Source: a virus. Taken from it: 27,627 nt of DNA. The first letter of the stretch is position 1, and each line of letters starts with the position of its first letter. Below the pieces are notes generated by a model. That model saw nothing but the letters and a program-made list of their open reading frames with translations, had not been told where the DNA came from and made no database searches. Of the stretch, positions 20,015 through 26,002 are shown piece by piece. Made by a program: the position numbers and the translations under genes. Location: positions 1 to 27,627 of the IMG/VR virus record IMGVR_UViG_3300022890_000089, one strand, 5' to 3'.

Positions 20015-20164
20015 AATTTTTTTATTGTTTAGTTGTTAGCATTTTGTCAACATTTTATCTTTTTATTTATTTTTATTATTTTTTTAAGAGAATTACCTCT
20101 AATCAAATACCAAAAGTTCTTGTTTTTTTAACATTAGCAACCTATTTTTTAAATTTTAAGAGCA

Positions 20165-20398
20165 CTAAGATGTTTCTTGCGGATAGTTGTTAACTTTAGT
20201 TGTTAACTCCGTTTTTTGGTTTTGAGCGTTATTTTCTTTTACTAATTTTAATATTTCTGACTTGTTAATTAATATTTTATCACCAAACTTATCTATCATA
20301 ATTATAAAAGGGTCGTTAAATTTCAAAAAAACTCCAGAATAAACACCTTGCTGACTTTTACAAAAAATCCTCTTATTTTCAAATTCTTTCCATTCCAT
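20165..20398 (-). CDS. Sm-like (LSm/Hfq-type) small protein
   Basis: 77 residues. KRIFCKSQQGVYSGVFLKFNDPFIIMIDKFGDKILINKSEI follows the Sm fold: strand, G-rich turn, strand with D at FND, FIIMID, and a final hydrophobic strand. Such proteins bind U-rich RNA. The C-terminus is a polar tail. ATG is about 25 bases from an early-type TATA (leaderless). The right-hand repeat array lies in its last codons. The fold call is by pattern only. Confidence 0.55.
   Translation of the reverse strand: MEWKEFENKRIFCKSQQGVYSGVFLKFNDPFIIMIDKFGDKILINKSEILKLVKENNAQNQKTELTTKVNNYPQETS
20185..20208 (-). repeat. Paired 11-bp repeat array, right, inverted relative to the left
   Basis: AGTTGTTAACT, the reverse complement of AGTTAACAACT, occurs at 20185-20195 and 20198-20208 with the same 13-base period. 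The array lies within the 3' coding end of the Sm-like gene. Confidence 0.85.
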
Positions 20399-20418
20399 GA
20401 TTATTATAATTTTAACCT

Positions 20419-20435
20419 ATTTAAATATCTTTCTA
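20419..20435 (-). promoter_or_regulatory. Early-type promoter of the Sm-like gene
   Basis: The minus strand reads TAGAAAGATATTTAAAT. TAG at 20435-20433 is the stop of the ribbon-helix-helix gene. The ATG at 20398 is about 25 bases from the TATA centre. Confidence 0.6.
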
Positions 20436-20567
20436 ATCTGTAAGATATTGAACAACTGACATATCCATAAGTTCTTTTACTTTATCTTTATATGATATTC
20501 CTTCTGAAAGACACATCATTTTAAATGTCTGTTCCATTTTCTCGTCTAAATCTAATATTAAGTGCAT
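20433..20567 (-). CDS. Ribbon-helix-helix (CopG-like) regulator
   Basis: 44 residues: a strand (MHLILDLDEK), helix (MEQTFKMMCLSEG), turn and second helix (SYKDKVKELMDMSVVQYL), matching the size and hydrophobic pattern of ribbon-helix-helix proteins, which bind DNA as dimers through the strand. About 25 bases from an early-type TATA. Three ATATCRCT repeats lie just upstream of the promoter and could be its own operator. Confidence 0.7.
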   Translation of the reverse strand: MHLILDLDEKMEQTFKMMCLSEGISYKDKVKELMDMSVVQYLTD

Positions 20568-20588
20568 ATTAATAATAGGTTTTTTTTA

Positions 20589-20604
20589 TTTATAAATGTA
20601 TCTA
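20589..20604 (-). promoter_or_regulatory. Early-type promoter of the ribbon-helix-helix gene
   Basis: The minus strand reads TAGATACATTTATAAA, one base off consensus. ATG 20567 is about 25 bases from the TATA centre. Confidence 0.65.
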
Positions 20605-20606
20605 TT

Positions 20607-20647
20607 ATATCGCTTATATAAATTATATTCATATCACTTATATCACT
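20607..20647 (-). promoter_or_regulatory. Operator-like ATATCRCT repeats
   Basis: Plus-strand ATATCGCT (20607-20614) and ATATCACT (20631-20638, 20640-20647) are direct repeats immediately upstream of the BRE of the ribbon-helix-helix promoter. The last two are nine bases apart, about one helix turn. Likely binding sites for that regulator or an activator. Confidence 0.4.
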
Positions 20648-20652
20648 ATAAC

Positions 20653-20677
20653 AAAAAAGCCGATCTAGGCAACCGGC
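20653..20677 (-). terminator. Hairpin-plus-T6 terminator after the tRNA-like gene
   Basis: The minus strand has GCCGG...TCGGC (five pairs counting G-U, nine-base loop, 20677-20659) followed by TTTTTT. It starts two bases after the tRNA-like discriminator and ends that transcript. Confidence 0.7.
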
Positions 20678-20678
20678 A

Positions 20679-20749
20679 TAATCGCGCCGGGAATTGAACC
20701 CGGAACTATAATCCACTTTGGATATATCGACACCTCGTCTTTCGCGATC
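20679..20749 (-). tRNA. tRNA-like gene, isotype unassigned
   Basis: 71 bases. Acceptor arms GATCGCG and CGCGATT pair over seven bases (one G-U), with discriminator A and no CCA. The T-arm CCGGG-TTCAATT-CCCGG is canonical. The D-arm is short (GAC-GAGGT-GTC, five-base loop). The next hairpin, ATCC-AAAGT-GGAT, has a five-base loop instead of seven and no U33, so no anticodon can be read. Either a very divergent or non-decoding tRNA, or a tRNA mimic. Placed after a membrane-protein gene and closed by its own terminator. Confidence 0.55.
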
Positions 20750-20773
20750 AAAAAAATAAAAAAAAATAAAAAC
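20750..20773 (-). terminator. T-rich stretch between the acidic membrane protein gene and the tRNA-like gene
   Basis: The minus strand has T runs of five, eight and six separated by single A residues, following the stop at 20792. Similar stretches follow the capsid, second virion protein and pentapeptide genes. Confidence 0.45.
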
Positions 20774-20791
20774 TTAGTTGGGTTATTAGAA

Positions 20792-21397
20792 TTATTCGAA
20801 TTGAGATAATTCTTCTAAACTAAATTTAATCTCAACGTCTTCGTCTGAGAAGTCACCTTCATCAAATTCAACAAACGCTGAAGCATAAACATAAGTTTTG
20901 TATTGCTCAACAGGCCCAGATTCTAAAGTATATTTAACTTTGATTTTAAAGTAAACCATTGCTGACTTATCTTCATCATCTTCTAGTCCTAATTCTAAGT
21001 ATTCAACTTCAACATCGTTGATGTCAACATCTTTGATTTTCTCTAAGCTCGGAACCATTAATTCGAAAAATTCTTCTAATTCTTCAAAATTATCGTCTTC
21101 TAGCTCTTCTGTAGCAACATCTTCTGCTTCATCTTCTAATTCATTGATCTCTGATGATGCGAAGTGTTTCCATAAGTCGTTTAACTTATTATCATTTTGT
21201 ACAGGTAATTTTATCAAAGCTGCTGTTTTATTCGCAATATCATCCACTGATGGGATAACAATTGAATCTAACTTATCATTTAATACTTTAATATCTTCTT
21301 GCGTTGCAGAATTTACCATGTATCCCATAGAGCTAATACCAAAGATTAAAAGAACAACACTTGCAATTAAGATTGATACTAATAATTTATTTTCCAT
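20792..21397 (-). CDS. Membrane-anchored acidic protein
   Basis: 201 residues. Residues 5 to 24 (LLVSILIASVVLLIFGISSM) form an N-terminal membrane anchor or uncleaved signal. The rest is strongly acidic (ELEDEAEDVATEELEDDNFEELEEF) and ends with a beta domain (MVYFKIKVKYTL, KTYVYASAFVEF). GGAGG stands seven bases before the ATG. It is alone between a promoter and a terminator, so probably strongly and separately expressed. It may be displayed on the cell or virion surface. No family recognised. Confidence 0.7.
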   Translation of the reverse strand: MENKLLVSILIASVVLLIFGISSMGYMVNSATQEDIKVLNDKLDSIVIPSVDDIANKTAALIKLPVQNDNKLNDLWKHFASSEINELEDEAEDVATEELEDDNFEELEEFFELMVPSLEKIKDVDINDVEVEYLELGLEDDEDKSAMVYFKIKVKYTLESGPVEQYKTYVYASAFVEFDEGDFSDEDVEIKFSLEELSQFE

Positions 21398-21421
21398 TTA
21401 TAAACCTCCATTAATTTAATT

Positions 21422-21433
21422 AAACCGCGGTTT
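21422..21433 (-). promoter_or_regulatory. 12-bp palindrome in the leader of the acidic membrane protein
   Basis: AAACCGCGGTTT lies 25 bases before the ATG, in an untranslated leader of about 65 bases, the longest in the early set. It is unusually GC-rich for this genome. Operator or RNA hairpin. Confidence 0.35.
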
Positions 21434-21483
21434 GCGGAAGTATGAAATATCATTGTTTTTTATAAAATTAGTATGTTTGATTG

Positions 21484-21500
21484 ATTTATTAATGTTTCTA
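21484..21500 (-). promoter_or_regulatory. Early-type promoter of the acidic membrane protein gene
   Basis: The minus strand reads TAGAAACATTAATAAAT. TAG (21500-21498) is the stop of the preceding 41-residue gene. A second TATA-like stretch (TTTTATAAAA, about 21458-21467) is nearer the gene. Confidence 0.55.
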
Positions 21501-21623
21501 TTTCGGCATTTCTTCTTTTGGTCGTGCTATCGATCCACCAATTCTTAGAATATTGTTGCCAATTTCTACAATTTCCCATAAGTTAAATCTTCCGTCTTCC
21601 CTTTCTTCTACTTGAAAAATCAT
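21498..21623 (-). CDS. 41-residue protein, unknown function
   Basis: Starts MIFQVEEREDGRFNLWEIVE, then ILRIGGSIARPKEEMPK. Soluble, beta-like. The ATG overlaps the stop of the beta-helix gene as ATGA. Its TAG stop is the start of the next promoter. It resembles short accessory proteins at the end of tail operons, but no family is recognised. Confidence 0.55.
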   Translation of the reverse strand: MIFQVEEREDGRFNLWEIVEIGNNILRIGGSIARPKEEMPK

Positions 21624-22513
21624 GCTGCTACTTCTCCGGTTTTATTTCCAGTTCCTGAATCAGATAAATTGTTGGAAGTATTTTGAGAAACTCCATAAAT
21701 ACAATTATAATTATTTCCAGAATCAATTGCTAGACCATTTGCTCCGCCTGATGCATTTGTAACATTATATATTAAAATATTAAATACATTCCTTAAAGAA
21801 GAGGATTGAATTCTCATTGCGCTTAATGTGTTAGAAGTATCCATGTCAATATTTTTTATTGTAAAATTACCCTTAGAATCAGTTATCCCGACAGGCCATA
21901 TTGGAATACATGGTCCAGTGGCACTTACCGATATATCTTGCACAATAATATGTCCTAAGTCATTATCTGATCCAGCTAATTGAACAATTAATGTGCTATT
22001 TGTACCAGTTGATTCAGAAACAACCTGCATAGTTAAACCGCTAAAATCATTATCACTACCGCCAACATTAACAAGGTTCCCACTTACTGCAACACCATCT
22101 CCTTGTATTGTAACATTGCCAACCATTGTTGTGTCATCTGTTGCTGCTAGATTAAAATATAAATTATTAGTAGAATAATCTATAACAACTTGTTGCCAAT
22201 TTATATAGCAATTGTCTGGAACAACTACACTGCTTGTTTCAGAATAAGTCCCTTTTCTTATTAAATAACTTTTATTTGATCCTTCTGTGTTGAATGCTGT
22301 ATAAATTGAGGTATAATCTCCTCCGCTAGCTGCAACAATAACATCATATACGCTTTGTCCTGAATCTCCAAGTGTTACGTCAGAGTCTGGCATTGTAATT
22401 GTTCTAGTTGTTCCTGTTGTAATTCCTGATGCTGCAAATGCAATCTTTTTAGTCTTATCAGTAGGATCAATTATTTTTATTTTATCTGTTGGGTGTGCTG
22501 TTGTGTATGCCAT
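21620..22513 (-). CDS. Beta-helix tail or receptor-binding protein
   Basis: 297 residues. The N-terminal DKIKIIDPTDKTKKIAFAAS and TRTITMPDSDVTLGDSG are typical of fibre attachment collars. VYDVIVAASGGDYTSIYTAF begins a right-handed beta-helix region like pectate-lyase folds, with repeated strands (GNVTIQGDGVAVSGNLV, NVGGSDNDFSGLTM). It could bind or degrade host surface sugar. No catalytic residues can be pointed to. It follows directly after the long fibre gene (one-base overlap). Confidence 0.7.
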   Translation of the reverse strand: MAYTTAHPTDKIKIIDPTDKTKKIAFAASGITTGTTRTITMPDSDVTLGDSGQSVYDVIVAASGGDYTSIYTAFNTEGSNKSYLIRKGTYSETSSVVVPDNCYINWQQVVIDYSTNNLYFNLAATDDTTMVGNVTIQGDGVAVSGNLVNVGGSDNDFSGLTMQVVSESTGTNSTLIVQLAGSDNDLGHIIVQDISVSATGPCIPIWPVGITDSKGNFTIKNIDMDTSNTLSAMRIQSSSLRNVFNILIYNVTNASGGANGLAIDSGNNYNCIYGVSQNTSNNLSDSGTGNKTGEVAA

Positions 22514-24258
22514 TAATATATGAACCAGTTAGAACCATCGCAATATAAATTAATTGAATCGTAATCTCCTGCAAGAACAGCAGTAGCAGATCCATCGATA
22601 GTTTGAGCTCCCTCCGTATCTATTGTAATATTATTTGTTCCGGCATTTCCTCCGGCGTCTTTAATGGTAATTCTACGACCCGCTGTTGTTTGAGCAGTTG
22701 GTAAAGTTAAAGAAGTTACTGCACCTGTTGCTGCATAAGTAACGTTTAAAATATCATCTGTTATTAATAAATCATAAGTAGCCTCATTAACTGTTGTTAC
22801 ATTAACGGATCGTCCTCCGGTTGTATGTAATTGAGTATCTGGGCTTGCAGTGCCAATTCCTACTTTCCCTGCATCTAAAACTAGATTGTTTGGCTTTTCT
22901 GACCCACCAACTGTTGTTACAAATTTAAAAACATTATTTGTATAATCCCATCTTAATTCCCCTATATTTCCAGATGGTCCACCAACTGATCCAATAAAAA
23001 ATCTTGCGTCGTCAGTTTCATTTTGTATAAATGGAGCTTCTGATGCAATTGTGTGTTTAAGATGAAAGTTTGTAAATGGAGAATCATTATTTACTCCAAT
23101 TTTTCCACTATTATCTATATATAATTTTGAAGCATTATCTCCAGTTGTAATATTTAATAATGAAGTATCTCCATAGCCTGCAGTTGCAGTTATTGCGTTT
23201 GATAAATCTGAATCTACAACAAAATTATCAGTATCTGTAACTGTCGCAACTGTAAATATTTCTAATGCTGCTGCTGCTCCACTTGGTAAACGAACCGCTG
23301 CTCCTTGGGTTAATCCGTGGGCTGTTGATGCTATATCCCTATTGCCAGCTCCACTGCTTGTACAAGTATTTGTTAAGGCAACACCTAGCTCCCCTTTAAT
23401 GTGCGTTCTTGATGTTGGTGTATCTTCTCCGACTCCTAAGTGCCCATCCGCGCTCAGCCATAATTGATATTTCCCGCTTGTCCCAAATGCCAAATAATTG
23501 TCTGTATGATTATATTTTATTCTTCCTGCATCTATATCGTCAGTATCACCCAAGTCGATTATAACTTCTCCGTTGTTTCCTGCACAATAAGCAACTCTTG
23601 TGTTTGAATATGCATCTGTTGTATTTTGAATTATTTGAGAAGTCCCTGCAAATATTGTAGGTAAATCACCAACTGCTCCACCAATTAAAAAATGGAATAA
23701 TGCTTGCGGGTTGTCTGTTCGTAATCCGAATTGTCCAGTTGCGTCAAAATATGCTCTTGCAGCTCCACCTGTCGAAATTCCTATCTTATTATCTCCGGCT
23801 CTATAAAAACCTGTATCTGTATCACTTGCCCATGAGATTGATGGTGCGGCTGCAGTTCCGTCTGCTGCTAAAATAACACTGCTTGCTCCTAATCCAACTG
23901 CAAAAAGAGTTCCATTGGAATCTATTGAAAACATTTCTGCATTATCTGAATCATTAACTATTAATGGCTTAGTTGTTCCATCATTTGTATCTCCTCTAAC
24001 CAATAGTTGATTTGAAATTGTATTTATTGTAACACAATCACCTGCATCTCCATCTTTTCTTGCTAAAAATGCTTCTGCATTGTCTGTATCAATTAATAAA
24101 TGTCCGTCTATTTTAAGTTCGTCTGCTGTTACGTCTCCAAAAGTAAAGTCCCCTGAGACACTTAAATCTCCGCCAATTGTAACATTATCATCCCAATTTA
24201 AAGTAGTTCCGCTGTTTATCAATGACCACGGTGAATCATTTAAATTATAGTGAACCAT
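22513..24258 (-). CDS. Long tail-fibre-like structural protein
   Basis: 581 residues. WDDNVTIGGDLSVSGDFTFG, AEAFLARKDGDAGD, APSISWASDTDTGFYRAGDN and KIGISTGGAARAYFDATG are repeating modules common in phage fibres and metagenomic virion proteins. The C-terminal 90 residues (TVNEATYDLLITDDILNVTY ... SINLYCDGSNWFIY) form a frequent trimerisation-like cap. Probably a trimeric fibre. The ATG is one base after the stop of the 118-residue protein, in the operon driven by a late-type promoter. Confidence 0.8.
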   Translation of the reverse strand: MVHYNLNDSPWSLINSGTTLNWDDNVTIGGDLSVSGDFTFGDVTADELKIDGHLLIDTDNAEAFLARKDGDAGDCVTINTISNQLLVRGDTNDGTTKPLIVNDSDNAEMFSIDSNGTLFAVGLGASSVILAADGTAAAPSISWASDTDTGFYRAGDNKIGISTGGAARAYFDATGQFGLRTDNPQALFHFLIGGAVGDLPTIFAGTSQIIQNTTDAYSNTRVAYCAGNNGEVIIDLGDTDDIDAGRIKYNHTDNYLAFGTSGKYQLWLSADGHLGVGEDTPTSRTHIKGELGVALTNTCTSSGAGNRDIASTAHGLTQGAAVRLPSGAAAALEIFTVATVTDTDNFVVDSDLSNAITATAGYGDTSLLNITTGDNASKLYIDNSGKIGVNNDSPFTNFHLKHTIASEAPFIQNETDDARFFIGSVGGPSGNIGELRWDYTNNVFKFVTTVGGSEKPNNLVLDAGKVGIGTASPDTQLHTTGGRSVNVTTVNEATYDLLITDDILNVTYAATGAVTSLTLPTAQTTAGRRITIKDAGGNAGTNNITIDTEGAQTIDGSATAVLAGDYDSINLYCDGSNWFIY

Positions 24259-24615
24259 TTAACTTACCTGGCCTGTAATCTTTGCGGTGACTGTAGAACT
24301 TGATTGTGTTGTTGTTTTTACTCGAATATATGGTGAATAATCATAAAAAGAAAAAGAGTCTTCATCAGAAGTGTTTGAGGCTGTATATGTCTTTGGAAGT
24401 TCTCCGTCTTGAATTTCGCTCCATGATGTCCCGTCGTGGCTTATTTCTACACCAACTGTTACTGCCCCAGTATTTGCTGAAACTTTAACAAAAACTGTTT
24501 TATTTACAAATTTTCTCATCTCAACTGCATCTCCTTCAGTAGCAGATGTAACAGCATTTAGATTGGTTACGTTTATAACTTCTATGCTTGGCTGTGATAA
24601 TTTTTCTATTGCCAT
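24259..24615 (-). CDS. Small beta-sandwich virion protein
   Basis: 118 residues, rich in Thr, Ser and Val with alternating strands (TVFVKVSANTGAVTVGVEIS, YIRVKTTTQSSSTVTAKITG). First gene of the fibre operon and leaderless with respect to a late-type promoter. Probably a tail or fibre-associated subunit. No specific family. Confidence 0.65.
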   Translation of the reverse strand: MAIEKLSQPSIEVINVTNLNAVTSATEGDAVEMRKFVNKTVFVKVSANTGAVTVGVEISHDGTSWSEIQDGELPKTYTASNTSDEDSFSFYDYSPYIRVKTTTQSSSTVTAKITGQVS

Positions 24616-24626
24616 AATATTATATA

Positions 24627-24657
24627 TCTTTTTTCTTTATATTCTTTATTAAAGTAG
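24627..24657 (-). promoter_or_regulatory. Late-type promoter of the fibre operon
   Basis: 31 bases identical to 5584-5614, with core TTTAATAAAGAATATAAAG on the minus strand. ATG 24615 is about 26 bases from the TATA part. Confidence 0.6.
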
Positions 24658-24659
24658 AC

Positions 24660-24824
24660 TTACTTTTTATTAGAATACCAATTCTTTAAACCGTAACAAA
24701 TCGGTCCAGTAAGCCAAGCATATTCACTTGGAACACCAGCAATCATTGCCAAAAGAAATGGAACTAAAAGAACAGCAGAATTTTTAAAAGTTTTAACTAT
24801 TCCAGTCCAAAAACTATATTTCAT
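24660..24824 (-). CDS. Small membrane protein, holin-like
   Basis: 54 residues. After MKYSFWTGIVKTFKN, residues 16 to 36 (AVLLVPFLLAMIAGVPSEY) form a membrane helix, and a second hydrophobic patch lies near AWLTGPICYGL. The overall layout resembles small phage membrane proteins sometimes annotated as holins. The ATG overlaps the XhlA-like stop by one base (TAATG). Role in lysis is inferred from context only. Confidence 0.6.
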   Translation of the reverse strand: MKYSFWTGIVKTFKNSAVLLVPFLLAMIAGVPSEYAWLTGPICYGLKNWYSNKK

Positions 24825-25009
24825 TATATTAACCCCCCTAATTTAATTCCAGCGAGTGTAGTGATTAGTGCTAACGATAATCCTAAAGATAATCTACCAA
24901 TCAACCTATTTATTTTTACTTTTCCATTTGTTTCAATAACGTGGTTTTCTATATCTAATAATTTATTGTAAATTGTGCTTAAACTTATTTTAACGCACGG
25001 CTCGATCAT
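24824..25009 (-). CDS. XhlA-like membrane-anchored coiled-coil protein
   Basis: 61 residues. Residues 8 to 35 form an amphipathic helix (LSTIYNKLLDIENHVIET), and 40 to 60 a membrane helix (LSLGLSLALITTLAGIKLGG). This helix-then-anchor order resembles haemolysin XhlA proteins, which act with holins. It overlaps the preceding gene as ATGA. No endolysin is next to it. Confidence 0.55.
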   Translation of the reverse strand: MIEPCVKISLSTIYNKLLDIENHVIETNGKVKINRLIGRLSLGLSLALITTLAGIKLGGLI

Positions 25010-25173
25010 TTTCTATCCTCGTATTTCTTTAAACTTAATTTGTTTTTCTTATCATAAACTTTTCCAACTAATTGTTTAAACAATGGTTTAGTATCCCTAA
25101 TTGAAACCATTTGTTCTCTGTTTTTTGTTGAGAAGTTTTTTATTTTATATTTTCCTTTAATCTTATTTAACAT
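25006..25173 (-). CDS. 55-residue basic protein, unknown
   Basis: Starts MLNKIKGKYKIKNFSTKNR and stays very rich in Lys. It overlaps the membrane-protein gene before it by seven bases and the XhlA-like gene as ATGA. No family recognised. Confidence 0.55.
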   Translation of the reverse strand: MLNKIKGKYKIKNFSTKNREQMVSIRDTKPLFKQLVGKVYDKKNKLSLKKYEDRK

Positions 25174-25502
25174 ATTAACTCCTTAATTGTTGGTATAAAT
25201 AATTTAAATGGATTTGATTTGTTGTATGTTGCACCCAATAAAAATCCGCATACAACAGGCAGTATAATAAAATAACTACCGATTATTATTAATCCAATAA
25301 CCATTAAATAAAGTCCCCACCACTCATGTCCAATTAAATAATCATAAAAATCCCATCTATCCCAAATAAGATAATGCTCTGCTATTAAAATAAATCCTAA
25401 ACAAACTAACCAACTAAAATTACTTAATGAATAAATAAAGGCCATACTAATTAAAACAAACCCTATTAACTTTTTTGAGTAATTAAATCTTGACCAACTC
25501 AT
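25167..25502 (-). CDS. Membrane protein with three predicted spans
   Basis: 111 residues. Hydrophobic spans at about 12-27 (IGFVLISMAFIYSL), 30-46 (WLVCLGFILIAEHYLI) and 63-95 (GLYLMVIGLIIIGSYFIILPVV). Aromatic, acidic loop WDRWDFYDYLIGHEWW between. First membrane gene of the cassette, overlapping the discoidin-like gene as ATGA. May act in exit or superinfection exclusion; unknown family. Confidence 0.65.
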   Translation of the reverse strand: MSWSRFNYSKKLIGFVLISMAFIYSLSNFSWLVCLGFILIAEHYLIWDRWDFYDYLIGHEWWGLYLMVIGLIIIGSYFIILPVVCGFLLGATYNKSNPFKLFIPTIKELIC

Positions 25503-26002
25503 TGTAACCCCAAATGATACATAGTTAAAGTTTTATCACCCGCTCCTCCAGGAGCAACAACTAAATTAAAACGTATGTATCTTGCTTTTATTGTTGCTAA
25601 ATCACCCGTTAAAGAACCTTCATATGTTGCATCTTCTGTGAATGTTTTTATATCAAACCAATTAGAATCATCTGTGCTAACTTGTATACGAACATCTGGA
25701 GTTTGAGCCACACCGGTATTTGCCAATGTAAATTTATAGGATATTTTTGTGAAATAAGTTGTTTGTCCTAAATCTATTTGCAAGTACGCATTTCCTCCGG
25801 TTCCAGTTCCATTTGCTACCCCATCTGAATGTGTCGTTAAATCTTCGTCAGTAATATTTGTCATAGTAGTAGGAGCGGTTGACCAGTCTCCTGTTTGTGT
25901 TGGAGTTAAATCTTTTAACTTATTAGAGTTATTCCACATAGTATTTGCTTCACTAGCATATAATACATCTCCATCAGACTTTGGGAATGTTCCTTCTGCC
26001 AT
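25499..26002 (-). CDS. Discoidin/F5-8C-like adsorption protein
   Basis: 167 residues. The core AYLQIDLGQTTYFTKISYKF, VRIQVSTDDSNWFDIKTF and ARYIRFNLVVAPGGAG ... LTMYHLGLQ follows the F5/8 type C (discoidin) pattern: LQIDLG, strand with RI.VS.D...W, then ARYIR. Such domains bind carbohydrate or lipid. The N-terminal 30 residues (FPKSDGDVLYASEANTMW) are like phage tail attachment segments. Probably a receptor-binding tail component. Confidence 0.75.
   Translation of the reverse strand: MAEGTFPKSDGDVLYASEANTMWNNSNKLKDLTPTQTGDWSTAPTTMTNITDEDLTTHSDGVANGTGTGGNAYLQIDLGQTTYFTKISYKFTLANTGVAQTPDVRIQVSTDDSNWFDIKTFTEDATYEGSLTGDLATIKARYIRFNLVVAPGGAGDKTLTMYHLGLQ

Noticed and set aside
19991-20208. Attachment site for integration
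   Set aside because: There is no integrase in the window and the repeats are short paired words, not a core with arms. Origin or operator fits better.
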